The position numbers were made by a program, and so were the translations under genes. From the NCBI GenBank assembly GCA_003194525.1, contig NBIV01000021.1:186001-250000 (forward strand): 64,000 nt of DNA, in the 5' to 3' direction. This document shows, one piece after another, positions 11,267 through 22,960 of the stretch. Every line of letters begins with the position of its first letter. Position 1 is the first letter of the stretch. This stretch comes from Gracilariopsis chorda. Taxonomy: Eukaryota > Rhodophyta > Florideophyceae > Gracilariales > Gracilariaceae. The notes beneath the pieces are model-generated. The model saw only the letters and a program-made list of their open reading frames with translations, ran no database searches and was not told the DNA's origin.

Positions 11267-12329
11267 AGCATGAAAGATACGTCTGCATCTCCTCCACTGC
11301 ATCTGATGCTTTGAAATGGAAAGCAACTTGGAATGATATCGGTATGGTGTCGCCGCCGAACGCTGAAATAATGTCTTTTTGTTTGCTATGAAGGGAAAGT
11401 GAGCCAATTAATGTCGAGAAAAGAATTGTTTACACGCATGAATCGTAAATGTTGAGCAAATTTTATGTTTAGGGGCGTTCCGAGCACGATATACAATTTA
11501 AGACAGAGCTCTGCTGGGGTTGTTTTCGCAGATTCTGTCATCATGTTCAAAGTACATCGGCTTCGTTCATATCTTTTTTCTTCCTCTGCAACTTTGACTC
11601 AGAAGTGCCAAGAGTTCTAGCTGCTAAATAGTGTGATCGTGGCCCAGTTTGACAATGATTTTTTACGTCTTTGGTCTCTCAATTCAAACGCACTTCATCA
11701 CCTGGGAAGGTTTGAAAAATAAGGTAATGAGCGGTTAGTCGTCTTAGAGTAGCTTGCCGCAGACATGAGCTAAATACCCGTCTATTTCACAAGCACTCGT
11801 CCAACGATGGCTATCTCGATGAAAACACTGTAAATAGAACATTAATCGCCTTTCCTGGTGCACAACTACCCACGTTATCCACTAAACCAAGATAATGAGA
11901 TTTGTGCCAACCAGACTGTAGCGGGGTTGGATTTCACTCCCTGCCCTCCTCTCCGACCTTGCAGGAAGGGCTGATCAGGGAGGTCATTTACTTATTGCCT
12001 ACAGTTGGAACGAAAGGATTGTATTCCACGTTCCAGCTGGTGGGGAGCGTAGCTCCATCGACACCCTCCCTCGCAATCAAGTCATTCAGCGCAGATTGGG
12101 ACTTCTACGATTAGTAACCATCGTAAAAAACCAGTACCACATCATAAAACTAGAGGAAAAATCAGTAGTCTAGGAGAGAATATGATAGTCTTACTACGTA
12201 CAATACTTATCACATTTAAACCAATATATCTTTTTGAAAACAGAGTTGATAAAAATAACGCAAGGTTAGTGATACATTAATACACTCACGTAATACTTAC
12301 AACTTAGTGAGGATTTTAAATTTAGCCAT
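11267..12329. other. Intergenic, no gene recognised
   Basis: AT-rich spacer between the pogo transposase and the end of the Copia pol. Apart from the repeat at 11917-12065, nothing is identifiable. The 3' LTR of the Copia element would be expected just left of 12330 but has no matching partner on the right. Confidence 0.5.
11917..12065 (+). repeat. Dispersed repeat, left copy (pairs with 17880-18035)
   Basis: About 150 bp beginning AGCGGGGTTGGAT and ending near GGGAGCGTAGCT, roughly 75-80% identical by eye to 17880-18035 in the same orientation. The two copies flank the Copia remnant, but they do not start with TG and end with CA, so I do not call them its LTRs. Confidence 0.7.
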
Positions 12330-13800
12330 AAAGCAACGTCAGTCTTTTGAGTGTGTCAAAGACCAGAGGCTTGGTGAATATGTCCGTAGCTTGCATTTCA
12401 GTTCTTATTGACTTCATGTCAATTACCTTGGTCTCGGGCAGTTCTTTTATTTAGTGTTATTTCGGAGCAATATGCTTGTCTGTTTTCGAGACCTTTGGAT
12501 TCTTCACGATCGACATAGAAGTCGAACTGCTTATTGCTATTGAGATGGGGTACATTTGAGGTTCATCCTCCAGAATTGATTCGGTGCGTAATTCCCAGTA
12601 GATTCTACGCAACCAAGGTTCCGTTTTACCACTATATGATATTGCATTATATTCTGCCTCTCCAGATGACAGTGCAACAAGGTTGTGCTTTTTGGTCGTC
12701 CACATCACAGGTGCTTCGTTCACCTTTGTTAAGAATCCAGTCGTAGAATGTCTTGTCTCGCGACAACCAGCCCACTCTGGGTCACAGAATGCTTCCATTG
12801 GTGCTGTACTATTAGCGGGAAAGAACAAGCAAAAACCCTTTGTACCCTTTACGTATCTCAGTACTCTTCTCGCTAGCCCAAGATGCCTCATGCATGGATC
12901 ATGGAGCTGCCTTACCTGCATTGAAGTGGCAAACATGATGACTGGCCTGTATGAAACCTCCAAGTACATCAAACGTCCTACCAATTTCCGGTAGTGGCCA
13001 TGTAATCCAGACGGAACATGCCATTCGTCCAATCGACGTGCTGTAATGTCACATAGGGACGGTAATGGAGCCCGTGCAACTTCGGAGCTAGCCAGACCCT
13101 TTCCTAGCAGTATATTGTTAATATATCTGCTTTGTTGTACCTTTATTCCATTCTTGTCTCTCAGTATGTCGAATCCCACAAAACGTTTTGCCTTGCCAAG
13201 AACCTTAAACTTGAAGAGCTTCTGCATATCTGCCTTGAAGTCTTCCAGAAGATATTGGGAGTTTGAAGATGTCAGTAGGTCATGAACAACCACTACGATG
13301 GTCCAAGTTCCGCTGTTGGACGTGTATATATAGCGTCAGCTGTCTGTGCCAGACTGATTGAATCCCAAGCCCATTAGATCTTTGTGCATCAGGTATCTCC
13401 TTATTTGTTTGGCCTGTTTTGCACCGTATATTGACTTTTGGAGCAAGCATTCCTTGCCAGAAACAAATGATGTCCCAGAAGTATTTTGGGGTTGTTCTAT
13501 GATTAGAGGCTCGTCTAGATCCCTGTACAGGTGTACATTGCTAATATCTATCGTTTCTAGTAGCAGGCTCTGAGCTGCAGCCTTTGCCAACAAAAGACGA
13601 ATAGTTTCAAGTCGGGCAGCCAGGGCGTACAAGTTTTCTGGGTCGTAATCCAAGTATGGACGCTGCAAGTCACCCCGTGCTAGGCGACGTCCCTTTGGAA
13701 GAATGCGCGGAGGGTCGGAGCTCAATAAGTTTGTTAAGAACCTTCATAGGAATGGAATGGTTTTCTTGCCCAGTTTCTATCAATCAGCTTCCAAGTGCCT
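12330..13800 (-). pseudogene. Copia reverse transcriptase and RNase H region
   Basis: RT motifs KSIYGAKQAKQIRRYL and FKVLGKAKRFVGFDI are followed by the RNase H segment with DPEWAGCRETRHSTTGF and LSSGEAEYNAIS. The end, with ATDIFTKPL and a short tail, is typical for Copia polyproteins. Confidence 0.85.
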
Positions 13801-14349
13801 CCTTCTGCCAACGCATCGTACTTCCTGTCGATGGCTTCTGCCCATCCGGCATCACTCTAGCTTCTTGCAAGCTCTTGAGGACTCTGCCATTATACACAAG
13901 GTCTTTGGATCGTGAGTGTGGGACAAGCCAATGAGCAAGAAAAGCATTTACATGGCCTTCATCATCCTCCCCCATGTTCCTCTCGGCGTCGTATCCTCTA
14001 AGAGACAAGAAGTCCATAAGTTCTTGGATTGAAGGAAGGGACTCCTTCGTAATCTTAAACTCTGCCTTGCAGCACGTTATTACATTTCCCACGGATGGGA
14101 TGTATATCCTGTACAGTGTCCGCGGGCTCTGCATCCTCACGAAGTGTATAGGGATAGCGCGTGGTAGGAACTTCTTATTCGAGACGGCTTCAGGCCTCTA
14201 TATGAATGCGTGGCATTCTTGTCCGAACTTCAGTAAATTTGTGACGTCCGGTTTTCGTCCGAACCATAATGGGTAAGGAACCTTCAATCCTTCTCGATGA
14301 TTTCGTAGGCTGTTTCTTAAGTAGTTTACATGAGATATGGCTTCCCCTC

Positions 14350-15150
14350 AAAGGTTATACGGTAGCTTGGAGGCGAAGAGGAATGTTGTAGCCATCTTCC
14401 ACAAGTCTTGAATGAATTTCTCTGCTACGCCGTTGGATTGCTGTGCGTACGGTGAGGTGAACTCTAGAACTATAACATTCTCCATCGCGTTTGAGACAAA
14501 GTCGTGGGACCTATTCTGATCCTCACCGTCAAGGCAAACGCGGTGCATTAGGTTAGGAGGTATTTCAGTTTCCGCGCAAGCCTTGTACCAGCGGGCAGAG
14601 TCAACGAACTGCGTCTTTTTACTTAGAAATTATATTGAGCTTGGCATCATGTTGTCATCAATACGGAATTGCATATAATTGGAACCTTGTGAAGAGGTCT
14701 GGTAAATGGGTCCGGAGAGATCGGTGTGCATTAACTACAATGGTCTCTGCACCACGGAGTGTGATTGCCGAAGAGGAAGACGCTTGGCACCGACGTCATT
14801 GCACGGAGTGCATATGACATTGTTGGCATCGTCTGGGGAGAATTCGGGTACGCCTAGACACAAGGCAATGCATTTCAAGAGTTTATCTCGGCCAGGGAGT
14901 CCGAGTTGCTCGTGCCAACGCTTTGGTCTATTGCCAGGTACGTGTGCCGCGGCTTGTACCTGTGTTGGTGGTACGGGGCTCGGTAAGGGATCGAGTCCGT
15001 GTCTTGGAGTTGATTCTTGTATGACTTTGCCCGTTATGCGGTCTCGAAGTATGAAGCCGTTTGTTAATTGTACCTCGACATACGTCGCCAGGACGGATAA
15101 AGATACCAAGTTATAGTCGAAGGTTGGGGTATGCTTGGCTGGTAACATAA
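14350..15150 (-). pseudogene. Copia GAG-pre-integrase and integrase region
   Basis: RWHEQLGLPGRDKLLKC and CTPCNDVGAKRLP give the H..CxxC zinc-binding part of a Copia integrase. The core follows, ending with AQQSNGVAEKFIQDL. The family inserts the cDNA copy into the genome. Confidence 0.75.
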
Positions 15151-15499
15151 GTCCGATTCCGAAAGGTAGCTTTATTTTTCCGCACCCTAAAATCTCTGAC
15201 TGGTGGTCGCAAGTGTTTTATGTTTGCGAAGGTGTTTAGTGATATTCCAAGGACAACCATTTGTCATTGAAGAAAACATCAGTAGCCTCAGAGTCTAGCC
15301 ATGTTGGGTTTATGTTGTTCTGATGGACACTGGCACCAGCTAATGCAAAGAATACGCGGTGGTGGTTCCTGTTTCCGTGGCCATGGTTTCGGTTAGCTTT
15401 TGGTCGCCCTTGGTTGATGGCGTCGGGAAAATTGTTGGAGTCCCAAGCTCGATTGTTGTTAAGTTCTTCCTCTTTGTTATACCTATTATTGGAGGTTTT

Positions 15500-16300
15500 A
15501 TTGTTGGGCTGTTGTTGGTTATTGTTCTTTTCGTGCCAAAATTCGGCAGTGAAGCGGCCAATGCGTCCACAATTCCAACATACAACTCTCTTTTTATTCC
15601 CTGTTGTACGCTGCTTGCATTGGGTTGTAGATTTTTTCGCAGCAGGATAAGGGTGACTGTTTTCTTTCTTGGCTTATGTGATCTTCGTTACAGAGGTAAA
15701 AGCCCAGTGAATATGTCGGTCCATTTCAGATCGCACAAGCGTGATGACTTGATCGTATTCCATGTTGGTTGCGTCGGCCAACATTACGACTGCCATAAAT
15801 GAATCTGGCAAGGTGCGAAGCAAAGCTGCAGTTTGCTCCTTGTCCGGGAGAGGTTCACCCAGTCTAGCGAGGTCTAAGTGGGTTGTCTCCAGCTCTAGCA
15901 AATGTCTCTGTATGTCGTGGCCATCTTTTAATGTCAAGGTGCTTCGCTTTTGGCGAAGGTTCAACTTGGATTGTATTTTGTCCTTCTTGTAGGTGGACTC
16001 CAGTTTATTCCATACCTTCAACACAGAGCAGTGTTCCCGTTCGTGTAGTTCCGAGACTGCGACGATCGGTTGCGTGCAAAGTCTCTGGACGATGGCCGAT
16101 CTCGCCTTACGATTGGCATCGCCCCATCTTCTTCGAGCTGCAGCAGACTCCTCAGTTGAACGGGCTTCCATCAGAACTAATAATGATTGTAGGGAGTGCA
16201 TGAGATCCCTAATGTATATGTGCCAAGTTTAATAATCACCGTCCCCTTTTAGAGGCAGTATGCGTATATTTTCGTTGTGAGACTTGTCCATCGCGTAGTA
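15500..16300 (-). pseudogene. Copia gag region with CCHC-type knuckle
   Basis: The region resembles the UBN2-type Copia Gag, with a VWNKLESTYKKD and LLRTLPDSF signature, and ends in a zinc-knuckle-like VVCWNCGRIGHFTAEF. Gag forms the particle that packages the element RNA. It directly precedes the integrase block. Confidence 0.8.
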
Positions 16301-16310
16301 CCACTCAACT

Positions 16311-17089
16311 CAAGACTAGGTGAGACTGGCAGAAAGGATTCTTCACCGGTCCCGTACCGGTCGATGGATCCCTCTACTACGTTTTCGTAGCCAGGTCCAC
16401 TGGCAGGAGATGCTTTCTCCGGTTCCCTACAGGTCAGACCTCGTGCTCCGAGTTATACTCTCTCGGTGAGATGAGAGTTCAGTGGCCTTTCCAAGTTCTG
16501 CGCAATCCAGAACGAGGGTGCCTGTAAGTTACAGAATGTTCAGGAGAGGTTACTAACAGCAGGATATCTGTTCACCAGTTGAGCTCCTCTAATCCCTTAC
16601 GGCTACTTGCGTTGCGATCTTGCTCCGTAAGACATCCGTCTCCTGACTAAGCACTGGTCCAAACCACGAGACACCCTGTCCCTGTACAAGCAGCTACACT
16701 CACCTCATCTGAGCCATTTATACGACAAATGCGCTACCCGCAGGTTTAGTGCAAGTTCCCAGCCGATTTCCAACCGGTATCTGGATTGCAAACCCTAGCT
16801 CAGCCAAGTGCTATTTTGCTAAAGGGGAAATAGCGGTGGAGGCCTTGTTTAGGACTTACGAATGTGCTCGTCTTGCATTCAACTTCCCTTGCGGTTTAAT
16901 GAAACCGCAAGGCCTTATTCAGTTCTTTAAGACTCCCAGTTCGCCGTCAGTACTCGTATTCTGAGGTTGAAGACTGCTATTCGGAGCGTGCAGTAACTGC
17001 AATGAGTTGCCACTAAAAGCTTCAGGTAGTTGGTCCAGAGCGCAAGCCAGGGGCAAGGGTGGTTCAATGACACGGTGGATTTCAAGAAG
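16311..17089. other. Hairpin-rich flank of the Copia element, possible leader or LTR remnant
   Basis: No gene. It contains several strong short inverted repeats, including the 11-bp perfect stem at 16887-16912. If the Copia element kept a 5' LTR it should be here, but no partner copy is present near 12330. Confidence 0.35.
16887..16912. repeat. Perfect 11-bp hairpin, 4-nt loop
   Basis: Stem 16887-16897 (CCTTGCGGTTT) pairs perfectly with 16902-16912 around AATG. Function unknown. Confidence 0.85.
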
Positions 17090-17189
17090 CTTCTAGTGCG
17101 CACGCTCTAACGCAAAGAAAAACACGCGGGGGTACGACGCGACAGCCGAGTACTGTGCGTGTGGGGAGGGGGAACGGCCGCAACAGAAC

Positions 17190-17480
17190 TCAAACCAAGT
17201 AGTATGTGCGCCAGAGGGGGGGCTGGCTGCGACAAAACGGCAGCCAAGTAGTATGTGCGCCGGAGGGGGGGAGGGCGGCGGTGACAACACGGCAACCAAG
17301 TAGTATGTACCAAGTAGTATGTGCGTCGGAGTAGGGGACGCGGCGGTGACCACACGGCAACCAAGTATTATGTGCGACAGAGGGGGGGATTGGCGGCGAT
17401 AACACGGCAGCCAAGTAGTCTGTGCGCACGGGGGGTGGCAGCAAAAACATAGGAGCCAAGTAGTATGTTCGTAGGGGGGA
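17190..17480. repeat. Minisatellite with units of about 50-60 bp
   Basis: Six or so copies of a unit starting CCAAGTAGTATGTGCG, followed by a G-rich run and ACGGCA, at about 17194, 17247, 17297, 17311, 17361, 17411 and 17456. Unit length is uneven. The G-runs are on the plus strand. All frames here encode low-complexity sequence, so the open frames are not genes. Confidence 0.8.
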
Positions 17481-17599
17481 ACAGCGGCGACGACATGGTG
17501 GGAGAGGGGTGCGGTGCGGCTTCATGGCAGCTGGGTTTCCAAAGAAGGTTTTCAGAGGGTGGGTTGCGGCGGCAAGGGAACCAGCCAAGGTCCTCAGAC

Positions 17600-17860
17600 T
17601 GGGCAGGGTGCAGCCGCGCGCGTAGAGATGGTGGATGTGTGGCTGCGCATGTGCAGGGGCGGGTGTGCAATAGCGCGCGCGTGGGCGGAGAAAGTGGGTG
17701 TGCAGCAGCGCGTGCACGAGAGGAGAAGGTGAGTGCGCGGCAGCGCGCATGCAGGAGGAGAAGGTAGTTGGGCTGCATTGCGCGCACGCACGGGGATAGT
17801 GGATGTGCGGCAGCGCACGCGAAGGGATGCGTGGAAGGTGTGGTTGGGGAGGTGATTTAG
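17600..17860. repeat. GC-rich degenerate tandem repeats
   Basis: Loose repeats of about 50 bp built on GGATGTG(T/C)GGC and CAGCGCGCATGCA. Probably a continuation of the neighbouring minisatellite region. Confidence 0.5.
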
Positions 17861-17879
17861 CGGCGATACTCCCATTTAG

Positions 17880-18035
17880 CGGGGTTGGATGTCACTTTCT
17901 GCGCTTCTATCTGACCTTACGGCGAGGGCAGATCAAGGAGGTCATTTAATTTTTGCCTCCAGCTGGAACGAGGGGACTGTATTCCACATTCCAACTGGTG
18001 ACCAGCGTAGCTACATCCACACGGACCACTATATT
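17880..18035 (+). repeat. Dispersed repeat, right copy (pairs with 11917-12065)
   Basis: Same family as the left copy, from AGCGGGGTTGGAT to CCAGCGTAGCTACATC. Similarity ends abruptly on both sides. Confidence 0.7.
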
Positions 18036-18889
18036 ACAGAGGTGCATACCCATTCATTAAAATTGATATGAACCTATGTGGCAAATTCCCATTCCCTCCT
18101 AAGTACATGCTGCAATCGGGTATATGTCTAATCTTCAACCTGATCATCTCCCCCAGCCCTTATGTGTAAGTCCTTTGCACTCCTGCTTTGCGCTACTCTC
18201 CTCTATTTTCTAATGATCTTCGAGCCATCTTCGCTCTCTACTCTGGGCTCACCGGACATTTTGCTGCCACCCAAAGTCTTGTCCGCACGCCTGCTGCTGG
18301 CACTAGTTGATGCTGAAGTGCAGACGCCGAGGACAGACGAGGTCGCTCATATACCCATTGTCCAAAGCTCCGAATCTCTACGCAGACGCCATTGGGTTCT
18401 GTAGACGCTGCTCTGGCCACTCTTCAGGCAGCCCTCTGTGCCCAGTATTGTAATTCCAGCTTTTGTGCTGGTTAGGTGGACGCAATCTGCTTCGTGGACG
18501 CTCAATATGTCATACCTCGCCTTAGTTTAGTCGAATGCCTAAAAGGGCAGAATGTTATCAGTTTTTGCGAGTGTAGTTTTCAGTAAAGGAGACGTTTCTT
18601 TCGCTTGTTTCTTTCCTAGCGTGGGCCTTTCCAAGAAAAGCCAATCTAAAAAAATCACAAATTTGGAGCCAATGAGTTCCTATAGAAGGGAAGCGCAGTA
18701 GCCAAGAGTTTCTCAGTATGGAGTGAGTAGGTCGACACCAGTACAAAACGACCAATTTCAATTTTTACGTAAGCTATACAACAGATAATCGCTTTTTATG
18801 AATACAAGTGGCAGCCCAACACCTGAGTACCGCTTTCCCATCACTCTCGCATTTACGATGACCACGAACATTGCCAAAACCAACGAGTT
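18036..18889. other. Region without a recognised gene
   Basis: No family, RNA gene or repeat recognised. Confidence 0.5.
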
Positions 18890-19644
18890 GTGTTCATCAC
18901 GTTGCGAAATAGTTTTGGCATACCTCACTTTCCGAATTTCTCACTGCAGATGAGTCCAGAAACCATGCTCTCCTTGAACGCTTTCTTATTGAGCCAGTGG
19001 GGCTTAGAATGCAAAAGGAAACTGCTAGACTCCGAATATTGTTTAACGTCATGTCAAACGATTTCCAAGGCCTTTAAATACACAAAAAATGGATCTAAGC
19101 CTGCCATTCACACCGTGTGTAGCACTGACTGGTATGGACTACTATCATGCACCTGCAATGTTGACTTTATTTTAAACATTAACATACGAAAATCTGAATT
19201 CTCAATGAACGTCTTTCTCAGTTCGAAAACATGCGTGACCAAATGCTTACTCAATCCCCGTACATCAAAAGCACTAAACGAAAACGTCATCTTGGTCCTA
19301 TGCAATCCAAAGACGTACTTGGTTTAGCATTGTGGTATCTGAATACCAGCAATGGGATGTACACACTCTGTCCGACGATCAAATTGATTCCAACCAGTTT
19401 GGGGGACTGGCTTGAATATGGAATGAACGTTCTCTTTGCGCTGTTGAGTTCGGAGGCTGTTTCAAATGCTAGAATAATATGGCCGTCAGTGGCTGAAATG
19501 AAGCTCTCTTGGCACGCGCTGGCAAAACCAAAGCCAACTTTTGCAATGTACCTGAGGGGTGAGTTTGGCACTGTAGATGCTAGAAGATCTCAGGGTCCAA
19601 AGGATGATGATGCAAATATCTAAAACCCGTGTTTTGAAGGGTAC
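18890..19644 (+). pseudogene. DDE_4 (Harbinger-like) transposase, N-terminal part, split by element A
   Basis: A DDE_4-family nuclease gene. The well-aligned part (about 19200-19644) has the family pattern GPMQSKDVLGLALWYL, an IIWPSVAEM segment and FGTVDA where the first catalytic Asp lies. The next segment is found at 31556-32034, after element A. Taking out element A and one copy of GGTAC joins GY to TQSTKVTNLFVWN in the same frame, so the gene was continuous at this point when A inserted. A TAA lies in frame at 19621-19623, and a frameshift near 19200-19230 separates the well-aligned block from the 18890-19327 frame, so the gene is dead. Confidence 0.75.
19640..19644. repeat. Target-site duplication of element A, left (GGTAC)
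   Basis: GGTAC here matches GGTAC at 31556-31560 exactly. Five bases is the usual size for Ty3/Gypsy elements. Confidence 0.9.
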
Positions 19645-20472
19645 TCTACTGCAATGCCCCTGTGTGTAGAGCACGAGAAAGACGTCCGAATCTTCCTATC
19701 ACGAGGTAAGCGCGGCGGTAGAGCCTTTCCAGGGATCATTACAACGAGGCCGGGTGTAAACAGGAACTGGTCCTTCGTGATTTGTGCAGGAAAGCTGATT
19801 GAACAACAATCAGTATCCTCCAATGACACTGTACACCCAAGTTAGTGGCAGCTTCCACGTTAGACGGGACGCGCCGAGTATCACGGGTTGTACCTAAAAT
19901 GAGGCGAGAAATGAGCTAATGTAAATGTTTGCAGAGGTGCCCCTACAGCGCGTCACGCGAGTGGCTCGGGAAAGATCGCCACTGCCGAAAAGAACGATGG
20001 AAACGGAACCGCATAGCGGGAAACAACCAAGATATTGGATGGGAAACCAACGTAATGGTTTATGAGTTAAAGGGGGTTGAACGAACCGTGCACAATGTAG
20101 CAATTTCCTTTCGGAGTTAATTACCTGCGAAGGCGGGCACGAATGGAGCCTCTGATCAGGAAGATCACCATTTTTGTGGCTTTGCCTGGGCGACGGTGGC
20201 GATGCCGACGCCTTAAGTACGGTCGCCTAGAGTAGGGGAAATAATACTAATAATTCTAAATAAATAAATATACCAATTATTGGAAAAATACAACCATGCG
20301 CCCATCCACACACATGTGGCAATTCCCGCGTGGCAGAATGCGCCGGCACAACCAGTGGCTCGGCCAAGTAGCCATTTACCGATCTCAGTACTAATTCTTA
20401 AGATGGGCGGAACCGGTGAAACGTGAAAACAACCAAACCTTCAGCAGACCCAGTGACGGGAATTGCAATTCA
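19645..20472 (-). repeat. Element A 3' LTR (left side)
   Basis: 828 bp. In element orientation it starts TGAATTGCAATTC, right after the polypurine tract. The AT-rich block is at 20238-20299. Confidence 0.9.
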
Positions 20473-20474
20473 TA

Positions 20475-20486
20475 TCCCCCCTCAAG
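20475..20486 (-). promoter_or_regulatory. Element A polypurine tract
   Basis: In element orientation CTTGAGGGGGGATA lies directly before the 3' LTR, as for plus-strand priming. The counterpart in element B is at 51103-51115. Confidence 0.8.
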
Positions 20487-20573
20487 ACAGGTCGCAAACC
20501 TCGCAGGAGCGTTTGACATGGCACGCCATTCCAATAAGGGCACGTAGGTCAGCGTGGTCCGTCACTCTCCTTT

Positions 20574-22356
20574 ATGCCCGGCGTCACCAGGGGTTCCCCG
20601 AGTACCTCGGCACTCAACGAATTCATCCACCGCGTACAAACCTCTGCGCATGATGCCCCTGCAACCTCCGGCGCGCAACCGTGGGTACTTCACCAGCGTC
20701 CAGTCGGTTCCTCTGCTGCAGACCGTGTGGTCCACTGCTCAGCAGGACTCCAGCTCTTCCACGCAACTGGTCACATCCGCACACTTCGCGAACCGCACTC
20801 TCCGCAGAATGTACAACGGTCACCCAGCGCCGCCAGATTGGGCGAACGTGGACTACCTTACGGTTATGGACCCAAGACTCGGAACGGCGCCATGATGCTT
20901 CGACTTGCACCATGGCTTCACCCCATTGGGGTACGACACGAGTCGCTCGTGATCTCGTATGCCCACGAGGTGGAGAACCGTCCCGGCGACATGCAGGACG
21001 TCATCACGATATCGTTTGACTGGTGCCGCTGCATCGCGGTTTTGGTTCCTCACGTCATCCGCCGTTGCAAGGAGTCAGTCGAGGAGGCTCATGCCAGGCT
21101 GATGCGGATTGCATATCTCCGACAGCATCGGGCACCCTCCGAGTTACCAGTACGGGAGAGCATCGACGTCGTTGTTGCTCTTCACCGCACCCACGGGGAA
21201 ATGTCCTACTGCGCCAGGCTTGCCGCCTTGCAGACGTTCGCATGGCGAAAATTTCCGATATATCGGGAAGAAGCCATTTACAGGCAGAGTTCGATCATTC
21301 GGGCGGAGTTTCGTTACCTTCCCAGGTCAGTCCGGTCCTACGTAATGCAGAACGTCATCCGCGAAGAGTGGCGCTGGCGAACCCGTACCGGGTACTTCGT
21401 ACCGTACCAAAACACGGAGATCGAGCGCATTGTGCCTGCTCAAAGAAAAAATCGGTATGTTCCAATTCCCGATTAGGGGGCTTCCCTCGAGGCCTGCTGG
21501 GGCTGCTTCATCGAACTCCCTCCAGTCTTCACCTACTTTGGTTCGTACATCATTGACGATCTCTCACGTTGGGGTGGTGCTGGGTTCTCATTACCGAGTG
21601 CGCGGTCCGCACTGCGGCATACATCCTTACGGGGGCATACGACCAGTATCCTCTCTGGTATATACAGTCATGTTTGCGGGCTGTTATCCACTACCTGGAG
21701 ATGAGAATCCCCCTCGGGGGCGAGGCGAACGTCGACGAGATGCTGGGCCTGCTGGAATTCATCGATCGAGTCCAGTGGGATGAAGGCTCCTTAAACAATT
21801 CACAGCGCACCCAGTCGCACCTCTACAGGACTCGGCTTGGGCAAAAACACCGCGCTGGCGGGGGATTACATCTTCTTTGACTCTTGGGAATACCAGCCAG
21901 GACATTACCCGTGAGAAAGCGGACAAGTACTGGAATGCTCTGCGCGAGATACCGGAGAATCCCCCTCGTGGGTATGTGGATGCGGATGTTTATCACCGCA
22001 CGTACGCTGCAGGTGATCCACTGGAAGACAATGATCCGGACGATCCAGAGCAGATGGAAACGGAAGTGAAGCCTGCGGCGGGGGACCAGTGATGACCACA
22101 TCTAGCCTGCTCTAACGGGGCCTCCTACTCTTGCGGTGCAAAGTCCCGCTCGGTCGGCTGCTCCAAGCTCCGTCCCAATGCCGCGAGCAGTGCTTCTTCC
22201 TTCCCACCTCCGAATGATGGGGTCGATTTGATCGCAAAATTCCTCGGCGAGGTTCGCCTTGCCTCTAGCAAGGTGACCGGCGACATCAACGCCATGAAGG
22301 ATGCTTTGGCCCACCGCCTCGATAGGGGACGTCCACCGACTGAAGGAAACAACTAG
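20574..22356 (+). pseudogene. Antisense accessory coding region of element A
   Basis: Opposite to gag-pol, between the chromodomain and the 3' LTR, lies a coding region that is homologous to 51059-49251 (minus) in element B. Shared blocks include RLAPW(F/L)HPI, AEFRYL.R, RWR.R.GYFVPYQN and EIERI, then RTAAYIL...YDQY.LW and a matching C-terminal end. It is interrupted by a few breaks. I recognise no domain; the first 100 residues are of low complexity. As a piece of an LTR element it is treated as a fossil. Confidence 0.75.
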
Positions 22357-22739
22357 TAAATTTCCACCTGCGTAGCCTAGCTGTTCACATGCGTACTTCC
22401 AATAAAAGCTATACCATTTCCGGGCCTGCGAAAACTTCTTGTCCTTTGCTTTTTGTTCAATCCGCGAAGCGCGGGACAAACGTTGTCCTGGGAAACAAAA
22501 TCATTTCGATGGGATTCTCCACGTTATTGGCGCGCGCGACAACGTGCGCCATCATCGATGGAAACAAAAACCGTGACAGCGGAACACGAAACGAGTTGCG
22601 AACCAGCACGCTGGATGAAAAAAAAAAAACCAACGACATGGGATATCCATCGGGAAATCGAAAAATAACACGGGGGAAAAGTGGGCGGACGACCACGGCG
22701 GACGCCGACCGCATGGTGCATAGTTTCCAGGAGGTCATT

Positions 22740-22960
22740 CCCCTTCGACCCATCCGCGCAGCGAGTGAACCAACCTGGGCGCTGGCCAGTGTTGCTGGGA
22801 ATGGAATGCCCAGGCGGCAGTGATACCCAACCACACTTGAACGTGGAAGATGCTCAATGGGATCCATCGTATACCCTTCCGGGTCATAGCCGTACCAACG
22901 GGCGTGACATACGAGAGTTCCGTGTTTTTCATACGCGTGCCTGACAAGTCGGTCTAACAC
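22740..22960 (-). pseudogene. Element A chromodomain
   Basis: HARWYGYDPEGYTMDPIEHL is a chromodomain core of the kind that chromovirus integrases carry at their C-terminus and use to contact chromatin. The tail from about 24500 to here is Pro-rich and full of short hairpins. Confidence 0.75.

Larger units (their letters stand above)
12330..16310 (-). mobile_element. Ty1/Copia LTR retrotransposon, broken, LTRs not identified
   Basis: On the minus strand gag, a zinc knuckle, integrase, reverse transcriptase and RNase H follow in Copia order (integrase before RT). The coding region carries many breaks (more than five). A possible primer-binding site starting TGGTA lies near 16305. No pair of LTRs could be matched, so the element is truncated or its LTRs have diverged beyond recognition. 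It looks old. Confidence 0.88.

Noticed and set aside
16311-17089. Candidate 5' LTR of the Copia element
   Set aside because: No matching copy near 12330 and no TG...CA borders; kept only as an unassigned hairpin-rich flank.
17190-17787. Long frames on both strands of the G-rich region
   Set aside because: Low-complexity translations of a minisatellite and GC-rich repeats, open in several frames at once.
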